DNA of 64,000 nt, from positions 1 through 64,000 of the forward strand of contig WRPH01000017.1 of NCBI GenBank assembly GCA_009773375.1. The letters are read 5' to 3'. The DNA is from Paracoccaceae bacterium (lineage in GTDB: Bacteria > Pseudomonadota > Alphaproteobacteria > Rhodobacterales > Rhodobacteraceae). Positions within the stretch are counted from its first letter, which is position 1. Every line of letters starts with the position of its first letter. Shown in pieces: positions 25,036 through 33,429 of this stretch. Position numbers and translations under genes: made by a program. A model generated the notes under the pieces. The model saw only the letters and a list, made by a program, of their open reading frames with translations. It ran no database searches and was not told where the DNA came from.

Positions 25036-26301
25036 TCAACCCGCCGTCGCAGGTTCTTTCTTCTTGGCTTCGGTATGCACCAGCAGGGGCGCGGCACCTT
25101 TGTTGACGGCCTCTTCATTCACCACGACTTCTTCGACATCATCCATGCCGGGCAGTTCGAACATGGTGTTCAGCAAGATGCTTTCCATGATCGAGCGCAG
25201 CCCCCGCGCGCCGGTTTTGCGCTTGATGGCGCGTTTGGCGATGGCGGTCAGCGCATCGGGGGTGAAGGTCAGCTTGGTGCCTTCGATGTCAAACAGCCGC
25301 TGATATTGCTTGACCAGAGCGTTCTTCGGCTCGGTCAGGATGGTGATCAGCGCGGCCTCGTCCAGATCGGTCAGGGTGGCAATCACCGGCAGACGGCCAA
25401 CGAATTCCGGGATCAGGCCGAATTTCAGCAGATCTTCGGGTTCGAGTTCCTGGAACAATTCGCCCGCACCGCGTGCATCGGGGTCTTTTACCTCGGCACC
25501 AAAGCCGATGGCGGAACCCTTGCCGCGCTGCGCGATGATCTTTTCAAGCCCCGAGAAAGCGCCACCGCAGATGAACAGGATGTTGGTGGTATCCACTTGC
25601 AGGAATTCCTGCTGCGGATGCTTGCGGCCGCCCTGCGGCGGAACCGATGCCACAGTGCCTTCCATGATCTTGAGCAGTGCCTGCTGCACGCCTTCGCCCG
25701 ACACGTCGCGGGTGATCGACGGGTTGTCAGACTTGCGGGTGATCTTGTCGACCTCGTCAATATAGACGATGCCGCGCTGCGCCCGTTCGACGTTGTATTC
25801 CGACGCCTGCAACAGCTTGAGGATGATGTTTTCCACGTCTTCGCCGACATAACCGGCTTCGGTCAGGGTGGTGGCATCGGCCATGGTAAACGGCACGTCG
25901 AGAATCCGCGCCAGCGTTTGCGCCAGCAAGGTCTTGCCGCAGCCGGTGGGGCCGATCAGCAGGATGTTGGATTTCGACAGTTCAATGTCGGTCTTGGAGG
26001 CGTGGTTCAGCCGTTTGTAGTGGTTATGCACCGCAACCGACAACACGCGCTTGGCATGCACCTGACCGATGACGTAATCGTCCAGCACCTTGCAGATATC
26101 GCGCGGCGTTGGCACGCCGTCGGTGGTTTTCAGCCCCGTGGTCTTGGTTTCCTCGCGGATGATGTCCATGCACAGCTCGACACATTCATCACAGATGAAA
26201 ACGGTCGGACCGGCGATCAGCTTGCGCACCTCGTGCTGGCTTTTACCGCAGAAGGAACAGTAAAGCGTGTTCTTGCTGTCGCTGCCGGAATTGTTCGCCA
26301 T
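25036..26301 (-). CDS. clpX: ATP-dependent Clp protease ATPase subunit ClpX
   Basis: 421-aa AAA+ unfoldase. The N-terminal zinc finger has Cys pairs in [10 protein letters not shown] and [10 protein letters not shown] (residues 13-45), Walker A is [15 protein letters not shown], then [18 protein letters not shown] (pore loop 1) and Walker [11 protein letters not shown], with a C-terminal sensor 2 in [10 protein letters not shown]. The start at 26301 yields [11 protein letters not shown]; the longer frame upstream is not ClpX-like. It follows clpP on the same strand with a 117-bp gap. Confidence 0.96.
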   Translation of the reverse strand: MANNSGSDSKNTLYCSFCGKSQHEVRKLIAGPTVFICDECVELCMDIIREETKTTGLKTTDGVPTPRDICKVLDDYVIGQVHAKRVLSVAVHNHYKRLNHASKTDIELSKSNILLIGPTGCGKTLLAQTLARILDVPFTMADATTLTEAGYVGEDVENIILKLLQASEYNVERAQRGIVYIDEVDKITRKSDNPSITRDVSGEGVQQALLKIMEGTVASVPPQGGRKHPQQEFLQVDTTNILFICGGAFSGLEKIIAQRGKGSAIGFGAEVKDPDARGAGELFQELEPEDLLKFGLIPEFVGRLPVIATLTDLDEAALITILTEPKNALVKQYQRLFDIEGTKLTFTPDALTAIAKRAIKRKTGARGLRSIMESILLNTMFELPGMDDVEEVVVNEEAVNKGAAPLLVHTEAKKKEPATAG

Positions 26302-26418
26302 GGGTATCCTCTGCCCTGCGCCCGTCGGGGGCGTTTGAGGGAAGTGTAGGCCAAGGCCCAAACCTCCACAATCCGAAAGTGCCCCCGAACCGATCATCGC
26401 CGAGCCGGGGGCAAAGGG

Positions 26419-27048
26419 TTATTTCACCTCGTCAACCTTGCCACGGCTTTCGAGAATTTCGTCGATCAGGCCCCAGGATTTGGCATCCTCGGCGGACATG
26501 AAATTATCCCGCTCCAGCGCGGCCTCGACGGTGGCGTAGTCATTGCCGGTGTGCTTGACGTAGATTTCGTTCAGGCGACGCTTGAGCTTTTCAGTCTCGC
26601 GCGCGTGGATCATGATATCGGTGGCCTGCCCCTGATAGCCGCCGGAGGGCTGGTGGACCATGACGCGAGAGTTCGGCAGCGAGAAGCGCATGCCCTTTTC
26701 GCCAGCGGTCAGCAGCAGGCTGCCCATGGAGGCTGCCTGACCGATGACCAGCGTGGACACCTTGGGGCGGATATACTGCATGGTGTCGTAGATCGACAGG
26801 CCAGAGGTGACGACGCCACCCGGCGAGTTGATATACATCGCGATTTCCTTGGAGGGATTCTCTGCCTCAAGGAACAGCAGCTGGGCGCAGATCAGCGACG
26901 ACATGCCGTCGTGCACCGGGCCTGCAAGGAAAATGATGCGTTCTTTCAGCATACGGCTGAAAATATCATAGGCCCGCTCGCCGCGGCTGGTCTGTTCGAC
27001 CACCATCGGCACGAGCGTATTCATATAGAAGTCAACGGGATCGCGCAT
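26419..27048 (-). CDS. clpP: ATP-dependent Clp protease proteolytic subunit ClpP
   Basis: 209-aa serine peptidase forming the tetradecameric chamber used with ClpX. The catalytic Ser is in [12 protein letters not shown], the His in [15 protein letters not shown] and the Asp in the C-terminal third ([18 protein letters not shown]). It has the common short pro-segment ([32 protein letters not shown]). Operon-like with clpX. Confidence 0.96.
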   Translation of the reverse strand: MRDPVDFYMNTLVPMVVEQTSRGERAYDIFSRMLKERIIFLAGPVHDGMSSLICAQLLFLEAENPSKEIAMYINSPGGVVTSGLSIYDTMQYIRPKVSTLVIGQAASMGSLLLTAGEKGMRFSLPNSRVMVHQPSGGYQGQATDIMIHARETEKLKRRLNEIYVKHTGNDYATVEAALERDNFMSAEDAKSWGLIDEILESRGKVDEVK

Positions 27049-27217
27049 GGAAACCTGCCTGTTGGTCCGTGGAAGTGGTTTTATCGCCGGATACTTTACC
27101 GAGTCTTAGTGTCGCGCGCCGGGGGGTGCAAGGGCAGGTCGGCGCATTGGCAGTGCTGGGGCCGCTTTGGTTGGGTCTAACCGAAGCTAGGTGAACAGTT
27201 GGTTAAGACAAGCCGGA

Positions 27218-28537
27218 TCAGCGCGCGATCGACAATTCGGCGCGCAGCCCGCCCAGCCGTTCGCTTTCGCCCAAGCGCAGCGCGCCGCCGTGGTTGCGGG
27301 CAATGTCGGCGGCGATGGAAAGCCCCAAGCCGACGCCGCCGCCCTTGTTGGGGTCGCGCGCGGCATCAAGGCGTTTGAACGGCTCTACCGCCTCGTCGCG
27401 GCGGTCTTTCGGGATGCCGGGGCCATCATCTTCGACGATAAAGCGCAGCATGCGATCGGTGCTGGTCAGGCTGACCTCGGCGCGCTTGCCGTAGCGCACC
27501 GCATTGCCGATCAGGTTTTCCAGCGCCCGCATCACCGCTTGTGGCCGCAATTGCACGGTGTGCGGCGCGGTTATCTCGCCCAACACCACTGCTTGCCCCA
27601 ACCGCACCGCGTTTTCGACCGCGCGCTGCACAAGGGCTGTAGGATCGACGGCCTCGGGCTCCTCCAGCGCATCTCCGCGCACGAAAGCCAGAAATTCATC
27701 GACCAGCCGTTCCATATCGACCACATCCTGCTGCAACGCGCGGGTTTCCTCGTCTTCGGGCAGGAACGACAGCCCCAGTTTCAACCGGGTCAGCGGCGTG
27801 CGCAGATCGTGGCTGACACCCGACAACAGCAGCGTGCGGCTTTCGATCTGACGTTCGATCCGCGCCCGCATGTTCAGAAACGCATTGCCCGCCGCCCGCA
27901 CCTCGATAGCCCCGCGCGGGTGGTAGGGCAGCGTCTGGCCCTTGCCGAACGCCTCGGCGGCCTGCGCCAGCCGGGTGATCGGGGTCAGCTGATTGCGCAG
28001 AAAAATATAGGCGATAAAGGTCATCAGCGCCGAGGTGAACACCATCCAGACCAGCAGCTGATGCGGATTGCTGGCCGATACCCGGCCCCGGTTCAGCGTG
28101 ATCCGCATCGGCCCTTGCGCCGAGTCGACATAGATCTGCACTACGTTGCTGTTCGAGGTCAGATCCACAGCCAACACGCCCGGCAGGTCTTTGCGCAGGG
28201 TCAGCGTCATCGCGCGGCCCGAGTAATCCAGCAGCGCCCGGCTGTCAGCAGCAGGGATTTCGGCAACCGGCACGGCAACAAACAGGCTAAGCCCCAGCCC
28301 CAGTTGCTGCGCCACCTGCTGGGCTTGCGCCAGATCGGGCGCCGCCGCCACCGCGTTCAGCAGATATTTGATCTCGATGATCACGCCGCCGGTCATCTGC
28401 CGGGTAACGCCCTCAAAATGGCGCTGGATGAAGGCAATGGAGACGATCAACTGCACCACGATCACCGGCAGCACCAGAATCAGCGCGGCTCGGCCGAACA
28501 GGCTGCGGGGCAAAAGGGACTTGAGGCGCGGCTGCAT
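27218..28537 (-). CDS. EnvZ-like sensor histidine kinase
   Basis: 439-aa membrane kinase. TM1 is around residues 14-34, a periplasmic domain of about 120 residues follows, TM2 is around 160-180 (LLVWMVFTSALMTFIAYIFL), then HAMP, the phosphoacceptor His in LLSGVSHDLRTPLTRLKL, N-box NLIGNAVRYG, G1 VEDDGPGIP and G2 GVGLGLSI. This is the EnvZ/RstB type. No response-regulator gene is adjacent, so its partner (an OmpR-like protein) must be elsewhere. It is divergent from the MBL-fold gene at 28581. Confidence 0.88.
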   Translation of the reverse strand: MQPRLKSLLPRSLFGRAALILVLPVIVVQLIVSIAFIQRHFEGVTRQMTGGVIIEIKYLLNAVAAAPDLAQAQQVAQQLGLGLSLFVAVPVAEIPAADSRALLDYSGRAMTLTLRKDLPGVLAVDLTSNSNVVQIYVDSAQGPMRITLNRGRVSASNPHQLLVWMVFTSALMTFIAYIFLRNQLTPITRLAQAAEAFGKGQTLPYHPRGAIEVRAAGNAFLNMRARIERQIESRTLLLSGVSHDLRTPLTRLKLGLSFLPEDEETRALQQDVVDMERLVDEFLAFVRGDALEEPEAVDPTALVQRAVENAVRLGQAVVLGEITAPHTVQLRPQAVMRALENLIGNAVRYGKRAEVSLTSTDRMLRFIVEDDGPGIPKDRRDEAVEPFKRLDAARDPNKGGGVGLGLSIAADIARNHGGALRLGESERLGGLRAELSIAR

Positions 28538-28580
28538 GCGGGCAAGACTAGCGGCAGGGGCGCAAGATGGGAAGGCCACG

Positions 28581-29463
28581 ATGCAACTGACAATCCGCAG
28601 CGAGGTGGCAGCCGGGGTGGTGCGGCTGCGCGCGGCCAATCCGTCGCCGATGACGGGCAGCGGCACCAATACCTATGTGCTGCACGGGCCTGCGGGGGTG
28701 GTGGTGATCGACCCCGGCCCGGCCCGCGCATCTTGATGCGATTCTGGCCGAGATTGGCACGGCACCGCTGGTGGCTGTGCTGCTGACCCACGCGCATCTG
28801 GACCATTCGGCGCTGTGCCCGGCACTTGCGGCGGCCACCGGCGCGCCGGTGCTGGCCTATGGTGCGGCGGATTCGGGGCGGAGTGCGGTGATGCAGCGGC
28901 TGGCCGCCGAGGGCATGGCGGGCGGCGGCGAAGGCGTCGATGCGGCCTTCCGCCCCGACGGTCTTTTGCGCGATGGCGAGGTGCTGGCCCTTGCCGGCTT
29001 GCAGATCGAGGTGTTGCACACGCCCGGCCACATGGGCGGGCATTTGTGCTTTGGCTTCGGCGGTGTGCTGTTCAGCGGCGATCATGCGATGGGCTGGGCG
29101 AGTTCGCTGGTGTCGCCGCCCGATGGCGACATGGGGGCTTACATGGCGTCGCTGGCCAGACTGGCGCAGCACGACTGGGCGCTGATGCTGCCGGGGCATG
29201 GCGAGGCAGTGGCGGACCCTGCCCTGCGGCTGGCCGAGCTGACCCAACACCGCCACGACCGCGAAGCCGCGATCGTCGCCGCCCTGAGCGATGGCCCGCA
29301 AACCGCACGCCAGCTGGCAAACCGCATCTATACCGACACCCCCGCCGCCCTGCTGCCCGCCGCCACGCGCAACATTCTTGCGCATCTTATTGATCTGCAT
29401 GAAAGAAACATCGCCGACAGCCCGCACCCCCTGGGGCCGGAGGTGCAATTTCACCTGATCTGA
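28581..29463 (+). pseudogene. metallo-beta-lactamase-fold hydrolase with frameshift
   Basis: The N-terminal part (28581-28728) reads MQLTIRSEVAAGVVRL...NTYVLHGPAGVVVIDPGPA and then hits a stop at 28734. The continuation starts in another frame at CAT 28729 (HLDAILAEIGTAPLVAVLLTHAHLDHSALC) and runs to 29463. Joined, they give a normal LACTB2/RNase Z-like protein with HAHLDH, HTPGHMGGH, SGDH and a C-terminal winged-helix tail. The break lies in the GC-rich stretch at 28711-28729. It may be a true mutation or a sequencing/assembly error in a GC run. Confidence 0.75.
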
Positions 29464-29531
29464 AAGAAGATGCATTTTTCTGCGCCAGCCCCCTTTACGC
29501 CCCCAAACCACCTTGCTATAGACCCCTCAGT

Positions 29532-29606
29532 TCCGGCGTAGCTCAGCGGTAGAGCAGTTGACTGTTAATCAATTGGTCGTAGGTTCGATCCCTACCGCCG
29601 GAGCCA
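29532..29606 (+). tRNA. tRNA-Asn (GTT)
   Basis: 75 nt including an encoded CCA. Acceptor stem TCCGGCG/CGCCGGA, D-arm GCTC...GAGC, anticodon loop CTGTTAA with GTT, T-arm GTAGG-TTCGATC-CCTAC. All four arms pair. An intrinsic terminator follows, and beyond it are recombinase fragments. Confidence 0.97.
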
Positions 29607-29636
29607 TAGATCTCGCACATCCTTGAGATCAAACGA

Positions 29637-29663
29637 AAAAGCGGCCCCTAAAGGGCCGCTTTT
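29637..29663 (+). terminator. terminator downstream of tRNA-Asn
   Basis: AAAAGCGGCCC-CTAAA-GGGCCGCTTTT: 11-bp stem with a T-run, 30 bp after the tRNA. Confidence 0.88.
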
Positions 29664-29669
29664 CGCATT

Positions 29670-29912
29670 GTGGCACAGACTCAGACACAAAACTCGGCAC
29701 AAGCCGCTCCCGAGTCCGAAGTCTTGTCAAGGATCACCCACATCCACCTCGATCACCGCCCAACGGGATCTTACTTTCGGCGGCGGATTCCGACCCTGTT
29801 CTCGGTTCCCAGCGTAAGCGAACCAAACCGGTTCAGTCTGCCTCTCCCTGCGAACCCGGTTCCTCAGCGACGCGAAGAGGATCGCCCGCCGGCTCACAGC
29901 GGCAAGGGCTGA
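29670..29912 (+). pseudogene. possible tyrosine-integrase N-terminal fragment
   Basis: A short frame reads SRITHIHLDHRPTGSYFRRRIPTLFS, resembling the N-terminal strand region of phage-type integrases (xGxYYxRRRIP). After it the frame loses any similarity. It starts with GTG and lies just behind tRNA-Asn, a common integration site, so it is most simply the relic of an excised or decayed island. Similarity is short and judged by eye. Confidence 0.35.
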
Positions 29913-29930
29913 AGGCCGAACACGGGCCCC

Positions 29931-30176
29931 TTGCTGCTGGACCACCAGGCGTTCGACCGTGCGCAGCCTTGCCGCAGCTGGCGTCAGATCGATGCAGCCC
30001 ATGCGGCGCAGAAACCCGAGGCCCGCGCCGCCTTGCAGGGCAAGATTGCCGACCTGAAGGCGCAAGGCAGCCCCTATGCAGCCATCGCCGCCGCGTTGAA
30101 CGACAGCGGCACCGCAACCGTCACCGGTAAAGCATGGACGGCGGGCAACGCTCGCAAGCTTCTGGCGCAAAAGTGA
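29931..30176 (+). pseudogene. site-specific recombinase C-terminal fragment
   Basis: The last ~45 residues, QGKIADLKAQGSPYAAIAAALNDSGTATVTG-KAWTAGNARKLL, match the end of small serine recombinases (I-x-x-L-x-x-x-G-x-S-x-x-x-I-A-x-x-L-N-x-x-G-I-x-T-x-x-G-x-x-W). The catalytic N-terminal domain is missing. With the fragment at 29670 it marks a recombination scar downstream of tRNA-Asn. Confidence 0.5.
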
Positions 30177-30293
30177 AATTGGCGGGCCAAGCGGCGCCGC
30201 TCCAATATCCGGTTGAACTGTCCCGGTTCGCGCGGCACAAGTTAGTGCGGGCGCGCGGGGGATATCGCGGCGGAACGGGGTTGGCCTGATCTG

Positions 30294-30671
30294 ATGAGCA
30301 CAGCGATGCAAGACACCTCTTTTGGCCTGCGTATCCGGGTTGTCTTTGCCGCGGATGCGATGCTTGGCCCCGGCAAGGCAGAACTGCTGGACCTGATCGG
30401 GCAAACCGGGTCGATTTCCGCGTCAGGCCGCCGGATGGGCATGAGCTACAAGCGGGCCTGGATGCTGGTGGAGACGCTGAATGCGATGTTCAGCGAGCCT
30501 TTGGTGACAAGTTCTCGCGGCGGGCCGGGGGGCGGGGGCGCTGTGCTGACGGAGGCGGGGCGCGCGGTTCTGGGGCTTTACCGCGAGCTTGAACGCGCCG
30601 CTGCCGTCGCGGGGGCAGCACAGCTTGAGGCGCTGCACGCGCGGTTGAAGCCGGCCACCCTCGCGAAATAG
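30294..30671 (+). CDS. ModE-like winged-helix regulator (N-domain only)
   Basis: 125-aa protein similar to the DNA-binding half of ModE: AELLDLIGQTGSISASGRRMGMSYKRAWMLVETLNAMF, then SSRGGPGGGGAVLTEAGRAVLGLYRELE. It lacks the C-terminal molybdate-binding Mop domains, so it may sense the metal differently or bind constitutively. It immediately precedes modABC, and the gap contains a Mo-box-like palindrome. An internal Met at 30306 is an alternative start. Confidence 0.85.
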   Translation: MSTAMQDTSFGLRIRVVFAADAMLGPGKAELLDLIGQTGSISASGRRMGMSYKRAWMLVETLNAMFSEPLVTSSRGGPGGGGAVLTEAGRAVLGLYRELERAAAVAGAAQLEALHARLKPATLAK

Positions 30672-30696
30672 CGATTGCATCTCTTGACGGGCGGGC

Positions 30697-30718
30697 GATA
30701 TGTTTCGCCATACATATC
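30697..30718 (+). promoter_or_regulatory. Mo-box-like palindrome at the mod promoter
   Basis: GATATGT-N8-ACATATC with the spacer TTCGCCAT. This resembles ModE boxes such as the E. coli modA site (TATATT-GTCGCC-TACATA; from memory). TTGACG at 30684-30689 could be the -35 element, so binding would block the core promoter of modA. Confidence 0.65.
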
Positions 30719-30735
30719 TGATGCCGGAGCCTTGT

Positions 30736-31518
30736 ATGTTGCCTGCCCTGACCCGCCGCACGCTTGGCTTTGTCGCGCTGCTGTTCGCCTTTTCCGCTGC
30801 CGCGCGGGCGCAGGATGCCCCGGTGATTGCGGCGGCGGCGGATCTGAAATTTGCCCTGACCGAGATTGTAACAGCGTTTACGGCGCAAACAGGCATGCAG
30901 GTCGAGACGGTTTTCGGATCGACCGGCACTTTCGCCACCCAGATCAGAGAAGGCGCGCCGTTTCAGATGTTCATGGCGGCAGATGAAATCTATGTGGCGA
31001 CGCTGGCTGCCGAAGGCTTCACCCGCGACGAGGGCACCCTTTACGCTCGGGGGCGCATTGTGGTCATGGTGCCACACGGGTCTGTGCTGGCCGCCGATGG
31101 CAGTCTGGAAAGCCTGAAAGTGGCGCTGGTGGCGGGCACGATCCGGCATTTTGCCATCGCCAATCCCGATCACGCCCCTTACGGCGCGCGCGCGATGCAG
31201 GCTTTGCAGCACGCGGGCCTGTGGGAGGCGATACTGCCAAAGCTGGTGCTGGGCGAAAACGTCGCCCAGGCGGCGCAGTTTGCCACCTCGGGTGATGCGC
31301 AGGGCGGCATCATCGCCTATTCGCTGGCGCTGTCGGATCAAGTCTCGGCGCTTGGCAGTTATGCGTTGATCCCGGCAGACTGGCACGCGCCGCTCAATCA
31401 GCGCATGGTCTTGCTGAAAAATGCCGGGCCGGTCGCGGAGGCATTTTATGCCTATATCAATTCCGGGCCCGCGCGTGACATCATGCAGAAATACGGCTTT
31501 GCGCTTGCGGGGGAATAG
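30736..31518 (+). CDS. modA: molybdate ABC transporter substrate-binding protein
   Basis: 260-aa periplasmic protein. Signal peptide LTRRTLGFVALLFAFSAAARAQ; the mature chain has AAADLKFALTEIV and VFGSTGTFATQIREGAPFQMFMAADE, the oxyanion-binding loops of ModA. The open frame begins at 30700, inside the Mo-box palindrome. The ATG at 30736 has GGAG six bases upstream and leaves a proper signal peptide, so it is preferred. The modB start overlaps its stop by one base. Confidence 0.9.
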   Translation: MLPALTRRTLGFVALLFAFSAAARAQDAPVIAAAADLKFALTEIVTAFTAQTGMQVETVFGSTGTFATQIREGAPFQMFMAADEIYVATLAAEGFTRDEGTLYARGRIVVMVPHGSVLAADGSLESLKVALVAGTIRHFAIANPDHAPYGARAMQALQHAGLWEAILPKLVLGENVAQAAQFATSGDAQGGIIAYSLALSDQVSALGSYALIPADWHAPLNQRMVLLKNAGPVAEAFYAYINSGPARDIMQKYGFALAGE

Positions 31519-32186
31519 TGGACTGGACAGCCTTTTTCTTGTCCCTGCGACTGGCGGGGTTGACGGTTCTGATCCTGTTGCCGGTCGCGGTGTTTGCGGG
31601 GCGTTTCCTAGCCTACCGCCATTTTGCCGCAAAAAGCCTGATCGAGGCGGTGGTGATGCTGCCTTTGGTGCTGCCGCCCACCGTGTTCGGCTTTTACCTG
31701 CTGACCGGGTTTGGCGCGCGTTCCCCGATTGGGCAGGCGTGGCAGGCGATGTTCGGGCAGCCGCTGGTTTTCACCTTTGAGGGGCTGCTGCTGGCCTCGG
31801 TGATCTTCAACCTGCCGTTTGCGATCCAGCCAACCCAGCGCGGCTTCGAGGCGATTCCGGTTCAGGTGCGCGAGGCTGCGGCCTGTTGCGGGCTGTCACC
31901 GCTGCGGGCATTGTGGCGGATAGAACTGCCGCTGGCGTGGCCGGGTTTGATGACGGCGATGGCCCTGACCTTTGCGCATACCTTGGGCGAATTTGGCATC
32001 GTGCTGATGGTGGGCGGCTCGATCCCCGGCCAGACCAAGACGATTGCGATTTCGATCTATGACAAGGTGCAGGGCTTTGACATGCAAGGGGCGGCCACGA
32101 TGTCGGCAGTGCTGCTGGCGATTTCGCTGACCACGATCATGCTGACCTTCTGGCTGTCTGCCCGTGCGGGCCGGAGGCTGTCGTGA
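31518..32186 (+). CDS. modB: molybdate ABC transporter permease
   Basis: 222-aa permease with five to six helices and the coupling loop VREAAACCGLSPLRALWRIELPLAWPGLMTAM. FAHTLGEFGIVLMVGGSIPGQTKTI is diagnostic of ModB. It starts with GTG overlapping the modA TAG, and its stop overlaps the modC start. It forms the membrane channel of ModABC. Confidence 0.92.
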   Translation: MDWTAFFLSLRLAGLTVLILLPVAVFAGRFLAYRHFAAKSLIEAVVMLPLVLPPTVFGFYLLTGFGARSPIGQAWQAMFGQPLVFTFEGLLLASVIFNLPFAIQPTQRGFEAIPVQVREAAACCGLSPLRALWRIELPLAWPGLMTAMALTFAHTLGEFGIVLMVGGSIPGQTKTIAISIYDKVQGFDMQGAATMSAVLLAISLTTIMLTFWLSARAGRRLS

Positions 32187-33277
32187 TGACATTGGAGGTG
32201 ATGGCGCGGGCAGAGGGGCCGATTGCCCTGAACCTGGCGTTCAAGGTGGAACCGGGGGAGCTGCTGGCGCTGGTTGGCCCGTCCGGTTCAGGGAAATCGA
32301 CAGTGCTGCGCACAATCGCCGGTCTGTGGACGCCGACGACCGCCTGCGTTCGGGTCGGCGGCGAAACCTGGCTGGATACCGCGCGCAAGGTCAGCCTGTC
32401 GCCGCACCAGCGCAAACTGGGGATGGTGTTCCAGTCTTATGCGCTGTTTCCGCATCTGACTGCCGAAGCCAATGTGATGGCGGCGATGACAGATCAGCCC
32501 AAGGCAAGCCGCGTGCCAGAAGCGCGCCGCCTGTTGGATCTGGTCAATCTTGGTGGTCTGAGGCAGCGGCGGCCTGCCGATCTGTCGGGCGGGCAGCAAC
32601 AGCGCGTGGCGGTCGCGCGGGCTTTGGCGCGAAACCCGAAGGTGCTGTTGCTGGACGAGCCATTTTCGGCGGTTGACCGCGCCACCCGCGACAGCTTGCA
32701 CGGCGAAATCCGGGCTTTGCGCGCCGGATTGACCATGCCCATCGTCCTTGTCACCCATGACATGAACGAGGCGCAGATGCTGGCCGACCGTCTGGTGGTC
32801 ATCGACGCCGGGCAGATGGTGACATCCGGCCCCACCGACGAGGTCATGGTGGATGCAGCAGCGCTGCGCGCCTTGGGCATCCGCGAGGCCGGCAGCGCCC
32901 TGCACGCCCGGATCGCCGCGCATGAGGCAGACGAGCTGACACGGCTGGATACGTCCGCAGGCCCGATCTGGTTGCCGCTGATCGACGCAGCCCCCGGCGC
33001 GGCCCTGTTGGTCCGCATCATGGCGCATGACATCATCTTGTCACGGCAACGCCCTGCAGGGCTTTCCGCGCTGAACATCCTTGCCGTCACCGTGGTGTCA
33101 ATCCGGACCGGCGACGGCCCCGGTGCGCTGGTGACCTGCCGGGCCGGTGATGAGGTGATCCTTGCCCGCATCACCCGCCGGTCAGCGCGGATGCTGGAGC
33201 TTGCCCCCGGCGTGTCTTGCCATGCCATCCTGAAATCGATGTCGGTGGCGCGAGATCACATCGGTCTGACGCCTTAG
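32183..33277 (+). CDS. modC: molybdate ABC transporter ATP-binding protein
   Basis: 364-aa ATPase. Walker A is GPSGSGKSTVLRTIAG, signature LSGGQQQRVAVARALARNPKVLLLDEPFSAVD, switch His VTHDMNEA. The C-terminal Mop/TOBE domain (about residues 290-355, LNILAVTVVSIRTGDG...ITRRSARMLELAPG) binds molybdate for feedback. A GTG at 32183 and an ATG at 32186 are both possible starts, each overlapping the modB stop. Confidence 0.92.
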   Translation: MMTLEVMARAEGPIALNLAFKVEPGELLALVGPSGSGKSTVLRTIAGLWTPTTACVRVGGETWLDTARKVSLSPHQRKLGMVFQSYALFPHLTAEANVMAAMTDQPKASRVPEARRLLDLVNLGGLRQRRPADLSGGQQQRVAVARALARNPKVLLLDEPFSAVDRATRDSLHGEIRALRAGLTMPIVLVTHDMNEAQMLADRLVVIDAGQMVTSGPTDEVMVDAAALRALGIREAGSALHARIAAHEADELTRLDTSAGPIWLPLIDAAPGAALLVRIMAHDIILSRQRPAGLSALNILAVTVVSIRTGDGPGALVTCRAGDEVILARITRRSARMLELAPGVSCHAILKSMSVARDHIGLTP

Positions 33278-33429
33278 TCGCCAGAGGGGGCCGGGTTCAG
33301 CAGCGGCGCATCGGTGTTTTGTTCTCACACCGACGGCGCTTGCCACAGATCAAGGCGCGCGGCTTGTGCGGCAGGGCAAACATCGTGTTAAAATGACCAG
33401 ATACGGCCTTTAATCGCAGGATCGCCCCC

